Assembly: GCA_033220425.1 (NCBI GenBank)
Contig: CM065649.1
Span: 5,084,001-5,148,000, forward strand
Reading direction: 5' to 3'
Source: Lepraria neglecta
Taxonomy: Eukaryota; Ascomycota; Lecanoromycetes; Lecanorales; Stereocaulaceae
Length of the DNA stretch: 64,000 nt
Below the pieces are notes generated by a model. It saw only the letters and a list, made by a program, of their open reading frames with translations. It made no database searches and was not told the origin of the DNA. Shown here piece after piece: positions 24,060 to 35,870 of this stretch (its first letter is position 1; the number at the start of each line of letters is the position of its first letter). The position numbers and the translations under genes were made by a program.

Positions 24060-26900
24060 AACTACGCTTCTATATTATCTTTTAGCCTCTTTGGCGTATT
24101 TGGATCTATTAACGTCGACTCTCTTTAACTATACGAACGTCTTTCAGCTCGCTATTACTAATAACTTGTTAGTAAAATCTTTAGAGGGTAGAGCTTCCTT
24201 ACTATATTATTCCCCCGGTTTTCGTCGTTATCGCTAATATAGGTAATATAATTATCCGTCGCCTAGGTTTCGCGTATATTACTATCGATCTTCTTTTCTT
24301 CCTGTAATATACTTAGGTTACTATCTAGGTCAAGCCTAGCCTATTCTAATTAATTCTACTAGTTTTTAGTATAAAGAACTATTATTAGTACGCGGAAGGT
24401 CGTAGGTAAATAGTATTTTTGACTCCTATAATACTGCCTAGTAATTAAGAAGCATCGCTTACAGGTAACGCCTATCGCTCTAGCCGCAAGGATATTACGA
24501 GCTATATAGGCAACGGTAGGGTATTAAGGCTCCAAGATCTTCTACTACTCTAAGATTAGCTTAGACTTTAAGTACTCGAAGGGTGCTATTAAAGAATTAT
24601 AATTAGTAACTAATAACTAGAATAATAACTAGAATACTTATAGTGCTTTTTATACTATATAAGCTAGTCTTCTCTAATATTATTTAGTTCTATATAAATA
24701 CTCTCGTCTAGAACGTTATTAAGTATATTAGCCGACCGACCCCTTGATCGCTTAGCCCTTTATACTTGGCTATTACTATTAAGATTTTTATAATTCTTAA
24801 ATATTCGTTAGAGCGCTTTCCAATAGACCTCCGCCTATAGCTCTTAATATAGTTTAACCTTCTAGCTATTGCCTTTAAACGTAGTATCCTCGTGACTTAG
24901 GCGTAGAAGTGTCGCTTGCCTATACAGGTATCCTAACCCTAATTACGTATAGCTATAGTATAAAGTTAACTTCTCCCGAGCGGCCTTAAGAGCCCTTAGA
25001 AGTTCGATTTTCTAAATAACCCGTTTACGTTTTAGTCGCTAGATTTCCTTCTCGATATAGTTAAAAAGCCTATTATAGATATTGAAGATATAATGAATTA
25101 TTACTTCCTTCCCTTTACTTATCAGCTTTATAAAAATATAGAAAGGCTTAGTAAGCTAGATTAGATATTTAACCTATAACCATTCCTCGTTATTTAGTTT
25201 TAGGTAGTTATCTAATCTCTCCTCGAAATAATAGTCTATATCTTAACGAAGTAAATAGACTCGTATTAGTATATAATAAGTTAAGTCCTATCGAGTTTTA
25301 ACATCCTGGAAAAGCTTAAAGGGTCGTTTTTATTAATACCTTTCCTCGTTAGAAGCTAGTTAGTCCGTAGGGACCAGTACGCTATTATCCCTAAGCCGCT
25401 CTCGCTATATATTGTTAAAGGCCTCCTTATACTAACTACTTATATTAATATAAACTATAGTCTTTCGAACCTTCTTCTAATTAGTAGATAGTAACTAGAA
25501 AGATAACTAGAAAGTCTTTACCTTAGCTAAGGTTATTAGGAGACCCCTACTTATTACCCGAATATTCTTCTACTCTTTATCTTTAATCTAGTTTCTTTAG
25601 AATTCCTTATTAGTAGGATTAATATAAACTTTCCTAAGGAGTTCCTTCAAAGCCAGTTAGATAATATACGCTATATATAGGATATATTATAGAGACTACG
25701 TAGGCTTATCTTCTCCGAGATCGAGGTAGTTATTAAAACTAGTTTCTAGAAGGTATAAAATCAGGTCGTGATAGAGTATACTATTATTACTAGTATTATC
25801 CGTTATAAAGGCGAGGAGATAATCTTAAAGCTTATACTTTATAAGGATTAGGTTAATAATTCGACTAAGTCTTATACTAGTATATTAATCTTCGATATAT
25901 TTAAACCCGAGGAGACTTTTATACTACCTCTAATTCTTATTAATAAAGAAGCTAATAATCGCTATATATAACTAACGATTTAATACCGACTAGTAATCTA
26001 GGGTTAAGGAGACCTTAGAATTATTATAAGGTAGGTCCTTAAGAAGACCCTTTTTAATCTCCTCGACCTTTCTTATAAGGCGATTCCTTATTATAGATAC
26101 TAACTCTAAATATAGATTTTAATCAAGATATCGGAAGAGTCGTAACGTCTCAGGGTTATCAGCGATACTAAATAGTATACTAGTAGCTATTATCTAATAA
26201 CGAAATTATTCTAGGAAGTCTTTCTGTATAAGGGTACAGCCGCCTAATAGTAGTCTAGTAAGCTGGTTCTATTTCCTCTAAAAAAAGGGTTAGACTATTA
26301 TATATATATTCTAGTTATTATTATAGTTATTAAGGGCCTAAGATTAACTTAAATATAAGATATATATAATTTTAGTACCCTTTAATAATTATTGTCTGCT
26401 ATAAATTACTAAGACCTGACTTCTTAATATATCCCTTTAAGGTAAGATATATTTTTATCCCGGTTATTCTATACCCTATTAAAGGGTAGGTAATTACTTC
26501 GTTATAGTAGCGGTAGATAATATATAGCTTCCTATTAGCGATAAGAGTATACTCCTGAAAATAGTCCTATTTATTGCTCTTTCTTATTATCGAGCCCCAG
26601 TTAATATTAGAACGTTAATACTTAGTTTTACTAGAATTCCGTATAGTCTATACTATCTTATCCTACTAAGTTATCTACTACTCCTTTTTAGTAAGGTCAA
26701 AGATAAAGTAGCCTTTATTATTACCTTTGCGCTTAAAATCGATACTTACTAGGGTACTAGAAGAATTCTTATTAAAGAACGGAGTTAAAATACTACTAGA
26801 TTAGATAATTAATAATATCTCGAAATAGTAAAGCTTATTAAAGAGAATTAGGGGTAGTTCGAGAGATTCTTATCGGAATTAAGATTAAATATAATAGCTT
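24060..26900 (-). pseudogene. hAT-family transposase, RIP-degraded
   Basis: Read on the minus strand. An LTLDYW block lies near 26015-25980. ITDNTSNNS at about 25806-25781 corresponds to the conserved TDNASN segment. A VKTR-W(stop)-LTYYILIR block lies near 25318-25262, and NNEEWL to KPFYIF near 25200-25120. The C-terminal dimerisation region spans about 24585-24440, with YPTVAYIARNILAARAIG then RCFLITRQYYRS. The residue expected as the third acidic catalytic residue appears as Lys. The N-terminal part (26300-26900) should hold a BED-type zinc finger but is too damaged to prove. TAG/TAA codons throughout make it non-functional. Confidence 0.8.
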
Positions 26901-27900
26901 AAGAGGGCGAAGGAACTATAGAAGCTCTATATATATAAGCTATAAGTTTCGACGCGACTCTTAATTATAAAGTTTTCTACTAAACCGAGCTTTTATATTT
27001 ATAGTTATAGTTCTAGCTATTACCTAGTTAATACGAAACCCGCTTACCTAATTTAGTATCGAGTATTAGCTCTAATATTCTAGCGTTATTTACTAACTAA
27101 GCGATATTAATCTCCGAGACCTTCTTATAATAACCTCTCGGTCCCCTACTTTTCCCCTTATTAAAACAAATACCTTAGTATATCGTTAATACTTTTAAAT
27201 AGCAGTTCTACAGGTTCCTAATAACCTGCCGGGCCTGAACCTGAACCGACGAGCTGTATAATATTTAATACCTACTATAATGTCTAATACTCTAGAATAG
27301 TATCGGAATCGGGGCCTTAAGCTGGCCCTATATTTCTATAAGGATCTAATAGTAGCTTAGCGTCTCAGCTCAGCGCTAATAGTAGGCTAGGAGCCTAACC
27401 AAATCCTAGAGAGAATAATAATAGTCGATCTATCGACGGAAATCAAGCTCTATAGAAACCTTCGCAGACTTAAAAGTTATAGAGCCGCAAGTAAGGTACG
27501 AAACGTTAACCAGTATAGAAGACTAAAAAACGATTACCTCGGTCACGTAAATTTAAAGCTGGTAGTAAGTCTAAACTACGAGTAAATTATACTTCAACTA
27601 AAATATTATTATAGCTCGCGTATTACTAGAAATTCGTCGGCTATAGAAATCAATAGAGCTAGTTATCCCGCGACTGGTGTTTAGTCGGCTTATAAGGGAA
27701 ATATTATTAAATCTTTCACGAGAGCCGCTTCGAATACAATCCTCTGCTTTAAGTATACTTTAAGAAGCTATAGAGGCTAAGCTTACTAACGAGTTTAGTA
27801 GTATATTAATCTTTAGGAAAAAGTTCGAATTGAAAAGAATATTAATAAAGTACTAGTAGTATAACTATACGTATACTATATAAAAAGAGTTACTTTATAA
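26901..27900. other. Decayed sequence inside the hAT-type element, no gene identified
   Basis: Moderately AT-rich, with slightly GC-richer stretches near 27200-27660. No frame on either strand keeps a recognisable motif. Confidence 0.4.
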
Positions 27901-29400
27901 GCGAAAGATATAGTACTTATTAGAAAGCTATAATATAAAATATCTTTGTAGATAGGAGTATATAGTAACTTAATGTATTTAGTTTTGCTAAAAGTATTTT
28001 GATTTAGTAGTAGCGCTTCTTTTAATAACTATAATAATAGCTAGAAAATTATCTAGAGTACGAAGCTTAGATATTAGTAATATACTACTATTTATAAAAG
28101 AAATAGAAGTATATCTCGTAGTAAAAGAGCTAGTTTATCTATAGAAGGTACAAGATAATAGAAATCCCGAGGAATCTAATTACTATAGCCTTGAATAATT
28201 AAAAGATAAGCTTCCCTTATATTCTCCTTATTCGTATCCGGCTTAAAGTTAAGCATACCTCGCTTATAATTGTCTGGCCACTAATAGGCTAGTCCTGGGA
28301 GCTTGACTTTATTAGGGTTGTTATAGTCTTTAAAACGTCTATCGTTAATATAGCTTACTATATTTCGCTATACCGCTCGCTCTCGACGAGTGAAAAAGTT
28401 ATAGGGAGAGGGAAGCAGCTCGGTATAGACTTTGCTATTCTAAACGAGTTAGTATACTAATCTTATAGAATAATAAGTCGATAGTTTTGAAATTATATAC
28501 TTTGATTACCGGGGAAATAGACTACTATAGTAGTAGCGAGGGTAGTATCCAAGATTAGCGTATCCTTCTAAGTATACTAACTTATTTAGTAGGCTTCGGA
28601 TCGAGTGGCGCTATATATTCTGGTATTTAACAAAAATTGAGACTTTGTAGTTATATATATAATTTTTCGATACCCTACTATACTCCTCTAAGAGCTTCTG
28701 ATCGGTAGGCTAGTTATCACGTAGAGTTCTACATTTTCTATAATCGATAATAGTATCTTACTTACGCGCAGCTAAGAGTATTAGATCTATAGACCTATTA
28801 TATTAGTATACTAGAGCTAATAGTTATTATAGGGGTATAGTATACCCTTTTTAGCTTCTTCGTCATCTATATTACTCTATACCGGGTCTCTATTATTATC
28901 AATATCACTATTATTATCTATATATACGACGACCTTCGGAGTTACCTATAATAATAGACGATATACTACTATAGTAGTATAGATACTATTTATAATTCTA
29001 GAATAATATTAGATAACTAGAATAATAACTAGAATTAGGAAGACTAACCTCTTGTCTTTAACTTTCTACCTAAGCTTCGCCTTTTACTTTATCCTCTCCT
29101 CCTCTATAGCGTTTTAATATATATCTAATAATATATATTTCCTAATTTAATATCTAATTACCGTATTATCCGCTTTCTTTATATTCTCTAACTCCTTTTC
29201 CTTATCTATAAAAGTATCTATATAATATCTTAATCTCTTAGTATTTATATTCTCACTTAAATTATCCGGTACCTTATATTTCGGCTGTATACTATAGGGT
29301 TAACTAATATATCTACGTCAAGATCGAGTTTTAAAGGTTTTATCGCTAGGCTTAGAATTATTACTATTAAGGGCTTCTTCTTTAATAGCTATAAAAAGAT
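27901..29400 (-). pseudogene. Second, unidentified coding-like region of the hAT-type element
   Basis: The minus strand keeps long protein-like stretches interrupted mainly by TAG/TAA. Near 29350-29030 there is a Lys/Glu-rich helical segment (TFIDKEKELENIKKAD, later NAIEEERIK). Near 28400-28180 there is a segment with INDRRFKDYNNP, then LPGLAY, WPDNYKRGMLNF and IREAYLLIIQGY. I do not recognise the family. Position upstream of the transposase on the same strand suggests an accessory or cargo gene, but it could also belong to an older insertion. Confidence 0.4.
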
Positions 29401-29937
29401 TAAAATAAGCGTATAAGAGATAGAATAAAAACTTATACAATTATCTATAAGACTAAACTCTACCTTCTATCCCCCTATCGTCGGAATTATTACGTTATAT
29501 TTCGCTATAGTATTAGTTAATTCTAGGTATTATTATAGTTAGAAGTACTAATATATACTTACCGCGACCTATATTTACTATCTTGTAGAAATTAGCTAAG
29601 GAATTTGAAAAAAAGGGTAGAAGATTAGATAAAATTTATTATATTAAGGGTAGTTCAGCTACTAAACCCGATTAGGTAGTAATATCCTTATTTACCCTTA
29701 CTAGCGTTATATTACCCGCTACTAGTACAAATATCAACTAGAACAAAGTAAACACGTCTACTAACTAGAATTATAACTATAATTAACTATAGAATTTCCT
29801 AATAATATATTAGTAAATAGCGTTTGAAAAAAGACTTTAAGTAAAACTTTTTAGGTAGTAAACGAATATATATAGCGTATAATATAATAGTAGGAAGTTA
29901 AGTAGAAATAAGAATTTCGATATTTACTATTCTATAA

Positions 29938-31158
29938 CAAGTTAGTGCCCGTAATCTTCACAGAAGATTACCGTTAAAACGGCTATATATCGCTTATTTT
30001 ATACTCGATTTAGAAAATTTAAGCGGAATTAGAAAGCCCTCTATTTATAGTACATTTTATATGTAAAGCTAAGCCCTAACCCTAATATATCGAAAGTTAT
30101 TAAGGGTTAAATATTTGAGTGCTCCGGAGGCAACTTCGGGGGTGACTGCGGTGGTAGCTTCAGGGAACTCCGCAGGCAAAAACATGTTTTTTGAGCTTTC
30201 CTTAGCCAAATATTTACCGAATTTCAAAATTCGAACGGCGTTAGAAAGCGCATGCTTGGTTCCAAAACTCATGAAATCATCTTGATATCGTATGACGTAT
30301 GTGGCGCGGGGCATTGCTGCGAAGAAGTTGCGGTGCGCATTCAACTTTTGATGTTCCAGGGTCCGGGGGCGCCAAGCTCAATGCTTGGCATTTGCCATGA
30401 GCATGCGCTGCCCGCAAAGACATGGCGAAAACGCTTCTTTTACTCATAACTTTTGCGTAAATAGACCGATTTTGAAAATCTTGACGGTGTTGGAAAGCGC
30501 ATACTTGGTTCTAAAACTTATAAAATTATGACGATATCATATGATGGTACTGCGAAGAAGTTGCGGTGCGCATTCAACTTTTGATGTTCTAGGGGTCCCG
30601 GGGGCCACTGAGCTTGTGCTGCCCGCAAAGACATGGCGAAAACGCTTCTTTTGCTCATAAGTTTTGCGTAAATGGACCGATTTTGAAAATTTTGACGGTA
30701 TTGGAAAGCGCATGCTTGGTTCCAAAACTTATAAAATTATCTCGATATCATATGACGTATGTGGCGCGGGGTATCACTGCGAAGAAGTTGCGGTGCGCAT
30801 TCAACTTTTGATGTTCTAGGTAAGCTCAATGCTTGGCATTTGCCACCGAGCTCGCGCTGCCAGCAAAACATAGCGAAAACGCTTCTTTTGCTCATAACTA
30901 TTACGCAAATAGGCCGATTCTAAGAATTCTTGATGTGCAAGCAAGCTAATGATCGACTCCAAAACATATGAAATCATCTCGATATCATATGACGTATGTG
31001 GCGCGGGGAAGTACTGCGAAGAAGTGCGTAGCGTATTCAACTTTTGGTGGTTGAAAGCGCTAGCCGAGAGAGGAAATGCAGCTCTAAAGGCCTGTTCTGA
31101 TTGGCTACAAGTGCGGAATTGCTCCGAAAGTCCTCATAATCTATTATTAGAAGAAAGA
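29938..31158 (-). mobile_element. Helitron-like non-autonomous element, copy 1 (minus)
   Basis: In element orientation it starts TCTTTCTTCTAATAATAG (complement of 31158) and ends CTTG (complement of 29938). A hairpin with 9-bp stem GTAATCTTC and 3-base loop at 29951-29971 sits 13 bases from the 3' end. The flanks are A on the 5' side and T on the 3' side, with no target duplication. The body holds about three imperfect direct repeats of 210-250 bp that share a GATATCATATGACGTATGTG word (30270, 30524, 30731, 30970). It encodes no recognisable Rep/helicase. Short open frames across it are by-products of its low stop density. Confidence 0.78.
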
Positions 31159-32118
31159 TCTATAATAAAATAATCTTGTAATATTAAACTTTTATCTTTA
31201 TAACCACCCTAGAATATTACTAGTAAATATCCATTTTCTAGTTAAAACATCCCCTCGTTCGTTCTAATCCTTGATTATAGTACCTACTATCGGCAAAAAA
31301 GTCCCGAAGTCAAGGACGATTCCTACTGCCCAACGACGACGCTAGGAAGTATATATTTTTGTAGAGTTTTCTTGAATCTTTTATAGCTAATATACTAGTA
31401 TAGGCAGCGCGCAAGCGTACAGCGCGTAAGACTATTATATCTATTCCTGCGACCGGCCTTCCTGGATCCGGCTTAAGAGCTAGTCGTAGAAAGAGTAGGG
31501 TCAAGTTAGGAAGTAGGTCTTTCTAGTTATTATTCTATCTACTATATATAACTAATAGCTATTTATAGCCAAAGCTCTCCGTGAAATCCGCCATTTCTAG
31601 AAATCCTAAGAATTACTTATTCCTAAAGCACCGTTCGGTTATTTAGTACGGGAGGTTTTAATAGATATAGAGAGACAATTTAGGGTATTATAAGGATATT
31701 TTAGGTATTAAAGGTCTGCGATAGAAGCTCTATAAGAAGTAGCGGAAGCTTTTATAGTACGTTTTCTCGAAGGTAAGACTACTACTTCTATATTATTTCT
31801 ATTATAAACTCTAATATATAGCTCTTAAAATAGACTATAACCTATATACTATTCACGCTAAGCGTGTCACGTTGTAGTAAAAAGATATTCAGCTATATAA
31901 ACGCCTTATATAGCTATTTAGAGTCCCTTTAGTATACTAGGCTAGTTGGGATAAGACGGGGTATAAAGTTTAATGAATATATAGCTTGAATGAAATACTT
32001 AGTTTGAATACTCTATATAATTTACTCTCCCCTACTCTTGCAGAACTATAACTTTAGAAATATACTTTACCTAAGTTCTAGTCATTATTCTAGATATTAC
32101 TTTTTAGTATTTACTATT
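31159..32118. other. hAT-element interior between the Helitron-like copy and the right inverted end
   Basis: AT-rich decayed sequence without a recognisable gene. The short open frame at 31310-31504 (minus) shows no family motif. Confidence 0.45.
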
Positions 32119-32329
32119 TATATAAAGTATTATCTTATCCGCTACTAGGATATCCCGAAAATATCCTATACTATAGATTGATCCTACTAATATCCTATAT
32201 CGTAGGATATTCTACTAATATCCTATACCTCCTACTAATAGTATAGGATTTTAGACCTTAATACTATACTATACCCCGGGATAGGTAAGAGAGCTAATAT
32301 CCTATACTATCCCATATCTTTCCGGGCTA
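32119..32329 (-). repeat. Right inverted end of the hAT-type element
   Basis: Reverse complement of the left end. It ends TTTCCGGGCTA at 32329. It shares the TAGTAGGATCAATCTATAG and GATATCCTAGTAGCGGAT words with the left end. Confidence 0.85.
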
Positions 32330-32622
32330 TAAACCTTATATTATTTATTTATTCTATTATTATTATCCTCTTTATTATTACTTTTACTAGTAATTATTAC
32401 CTTATAATTATCCCCTTCTTTATCTTTATTTTCATTTTTAATATAGGAAGTTTCTTATCCTAACTTATTACTTTCTATTATACTACTTACCTTATCTTCC
32501 TTAAATTATATAAGATTTAATATAACCTAATCTTTAATATTTATAATACTAGTATAATCTTTAATAAATTTAGAAAATACGTATATAAATTCTATATTAT
32601 CTACCTCTTATAATTCTTATAA
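32330..32622. other. AT-rich spacer
   Basis: Very AT-rich low-complexity DNA (TTATTATTA, CTTATAATT words). Nothing recognisable. Confidence 0.5.
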
Positions 32623-33856
32623 TCTTTCTTCTAATAATAGATTATAGCGAAATTCGGAGCAATTCCGCACTTGTAGCCAATGAGATTGGCCCTATATTTA
32701 GTGTTCCCTCTCTCGGCTAGCGCCTTCAACCACTAAAAGTTGAATTCGTATCGCAACTTCTTCGCACTACTTCCCCGCGCCATATACGTCATATAATATC
32801 GAGATGATTTCATATGTTTTGGAGTTAATCATTAGCTTGCTTGCGTATCAAGAATTCTTAGAATCGGCCTATTTACACAATAGTTATGAGCAAAAGAAGC
32901 GTTTTCGCTATATTGTGCAGGCAGCGCGAGCTCAGTAGCAAATGCCAAGCACTGAGCTTGGCGTCCCCCGGACCCTCGAACATCAAAAGTTGAATACGCT
33001 GCGCACTTCTTCGCAGGACTTCCCCGCGCCACATATATCATATGATATCGAGATGATTTCATAAGTTTTAGAACCAAGCATGCGCTTTCGAACACCGTCG
33101 AAATTCTCAAAATCGGTCCACTTACGCAAAACTCATGAGCAAAAGAAGCGTTTTCACTATGTTTTATAGGCAGTGCGAGCTCAGTAGCAAATGGCGCCGC
33201 CGGACCCTGGAACATCAAAAGTGCACCGCAACTTCTTCGCAGCAATGCCCCCCGCCACATACGTCATATGATATCGAGATGATTTCATAAGTTTTTGAAC
33301 CAAGCATACGCTTTCCAACACCGTCAAAATTTTCAAAATCGGTCTATTTGCGCAAAACTTATAAGTAAAAGAAGCTTTTTGCGGGCAGCGCAAGCTCGGT
33401 GGCAAATGCCAAGCATTGAGCTTGGCGCCCCGGACCCTAGAACACCAAAAGTTGAATTTGCATCGCAACTTCTTCGCAGCGATACCCCGCGCCACATACA
33501 TCATATAATATCAAGATGATTTCATGAGTTTTGGAACCAAGTATGCGCTTTCCAACGCCGTTCGAATTTTGAAATTTGGCTAAGACTTGGCTAAGGAAAG
33601 CTCATAAAACATGTTTTTGCCTGCGGACTTCCCTAAAGCTACCCAGCCACCCCCGCAGCTGCCCCCGAAGCACCAATATACTAAATACTTAATAACTTTC
33701 GATATATTAGGGTTAGGACTTAGCTTTATATATAAAAAATATACTATAAATAGAGGGCTTTCTGATTCCGCTTAAATCTTCTAAATCGAGTATAAGATAA
33801 GTGAGATATAGCCGGTTTTACGGTAATCTTCTGTGAAGATTACGGGCACTAACTTG
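32623..33856 (+). mobile_element. Helitron-like non-autonomous element, copy 2 (plus)
   Basis: It starts TCTTTCTTCTAATAATAG after an A. It ends with the 33823-33843 hairpin (stem GTAATCTTC, loop TGT), 13 bases and CTTG, and is followed by T. It is about 1234 bp and carries the same three imperfect internal repeats as copy 1 in opposite orientation. Together, copies 1 and 2 form a 1.2-kb inverted pair around the right end of the hAT-type element. Open frames on both strands here are repeat by-products. Confidence 0.8.
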
Positions 33857-35455
33857 TCCTCTATAATATAGAAATTATTATTCAATAATTTCTAAGATTA
33901 GGAGGTTATATATAGTAAATATCTTTTTAAAATTAGGCTTAAAGTTATGAAAAGTAATCTAAAACTTAGATTGATTAAAAAATAAGGTTAAGGATTAATT
34001 GTAAATCTATCTTATTAAAGGTAATAGGTATAATATTATTATTCTCCGCCTTATTAATAAGTTTATCAAATTTAGTAGCCTTAGTAGCCTTACTAGTAGC
34101 CTCTTTATTTACTTTTACTTATAATTAAGTCTTAAAGTACTTAGCTATATAAAATTAGCTATCTAAGATATATTTATATTACCCAATTATATTATTATAT
34201 ATTCCTTTCTCCTTTTAACTATCTTTAACCTCCTCTTTAAGTTACTATTTAAGTTCTATTTAATTATCTTTACTTATACTTTTTAAACTTTAGACTCTTT
34301 AAAAGTCTTTATTCTCTTTAATATCATTTTATAATAATTTTATAATTTTATATATAATATTTTATAAATTATATCCTAATCCTTTACTCTCTCTCTACTA
34401 GTATTTAATATAAGATTAGTATTATATAAACCTAATATAATTAAAGTTTTATATTAGCTTTATTTATATAATAATATATTAAGTTAACTTAATATAATAT
34501 AATATTAGATATTTATTAAATAATAAGACTATAGCCTTAATATAATATATTAGAGTAAGTAATTAAGTTAGTTAGAGTTAAGAGGATTAAACTTTTATAT
34601 TAAAGTAATTAGTTAAGTTAATTAAAGTTAAGAGAGAGAAAATTTTAATTAAATTATTTAAAATATTAGTAAGGGTTATATAAAACTTTCTATCTAATAA
34701 TATTATATTACTTTATTAAGCTTATCTTACTTCTAAAACCTTACCTTTATTCCTTTATCCTTTATTATTATTATTACTTAAGTAAATTCTTTTAAATAAC
34801 TTATTTAAACTATTATAATTAGGATCTAATTTAGCTTAAAAATTATTAATAATAGCGTATACTAAGAATATTAGCAATATAATATAATAATACGTCTCTT
34901 ATTTTAAGTATTAATAAATGAAAAGTAAATAAGACTCTAAAGTATAAAGGACTTATAATACGTAAAGGACGTAAAGGATATAATAAATATAATAATAAAC
35001 TATAATCTTAGTATTATAACTATTAATAAAAATTATATAATTAGTAATATTAATTATAAATTACTCCGGATCTAATATATTATTATTAATAAGATATATT
35101 TCGCGATAGATATATATAAGTATTCTCTTACTATCTTATATATCTAGGAAATAGATAAGTATAGTAATATACTTAGATATCTTATACTTAGAAGTATCTA
35201 CTTTATAGACTTATAGTAGTAATATTATCTTTATAATAGTAATCTCTAGTAAATCTTCTTATAACTCTTTCTTATTTATAATAATAATATTATATCTTAT
35301 ATCTAGAATTATATTAATTACCTTATAAGCTAGATTAAGCTTTATAACTACTATAATATAAGACTAGCTTTAAAAGGTAATACTATTATTAGATTTATTA
35401 ACAAAGATAGTAGACTAGACTATCTAGATTACTTTAAGGACTCCTAGACTAGCTT
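33857..35455 (-). pseudogene. Element G: decayed Gypsy-like pol, part 1 (continues at 42041-43009)
   Basis: Very AT-rich. On the minus strand, near 35400-35050, an aspartic-protease-like domain is faintly readable: a core followed by SKYIT-like and LIYFLDI blocks, then REIYLINNNILDPE, which resembles the REVHLVDNLKANMLLGNDVLGPE-type ending of a fungal Gypsy protease. Downstream sequence (35000-34750) resembles the linker ahead of the reverse transcriptase. Element E splits this protein with a CTTAA duplication. No reverse transcriptase could be recognised in 33857-34700, which is close to pure AT low complexity. Confidence 0.45.
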
Positions 35456-35460
35456 CTTAA

Positions 35461-35870
35461 TATTAGAACTAGTAGGTTCTAATAGGACTATCCTATAGGA
35501 CAAGGTACTATAGGTAGGACTAGCAACTGAAGCGATAGGCGCAATAGACTTAGAGCGACCATGGCGACCAAGAATGATAGGAGCAATAGGCGCAACGTGA
35601 CCAAGGCGACTATAGGAGGCTTGGTAGGATTTCCTATTGCTATATATAGAAGTATTTACTTACTACTTGGAGCATCGTACTTAACTTCCTATTCAATTGT
35701 TTACTATATATAATAGATCTCTTATACTAGGCACTAAATATATATTATTTAATTATATACTAGACCTACTTAGTATCTATTGAAGCCTGCTTTATACTCT
35801 TATTGGTTACACCTCTATCCCTATTAAGAATCAATCTATATACGATACCGCACGTAACGTATTCGTAATA
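35461..35870 (+). repeat. 5' LTR of element E
   Basis: It is 410 bp, with ends TATTAGAAC and TTCGTAATA (RIP forms of TG...CA). It contains GCGATAGGCGCAATAG-like short repeats at about 35540-35620. Confidence 0.94.

Larger units (their letters stand above)
23628..32329 (-). mobile_element. Large hAT-type DNA transposon with long inverted ends
   Basis: Inverted ends at 23628-23847 and 32119-32329 both start TAGCCCGGAAAGATAT, which RIP could have made from CAGCCCGG, a plausible hAT end. They enclose a minus-strand transposase with hAT landmarks. Inside are a second unidentified coding-like region, a Helitron-like insertion (29938-31158) and several dispersed copies of a short motif (ATAACTAGAATAATAACTAG type; for example 23882, 24610, 29014, 31520 reversed). 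No matching 8-bp target duplication is visible at the two ends. At 8.7 kb it is large for hAT even after subtracting the nested 1.2-kb copy. Confidence 0.72.

Noticed and set aside
23628-32329. Starship-type giant mobile element
   Set aside because: No tyrosine-recombinase captain could be read near either end. The ends are long inverted repeats and the transposase landmarks are hAT.
23620-32337. 8-bp target-site duplication for the hAT-type element
   Set aside because: The bases outside TAGCCCGG are TATAAGTA on the left and TAAACCTT on the right; they do not match even allowing RIP transitions.
29938-33856. Many open frames of 60-140 codons on both strands in the Helitron-like copies
   Set aside because: They occur in several overlapping frames of the same repeat and change frame between copies; no protein family motif appears.
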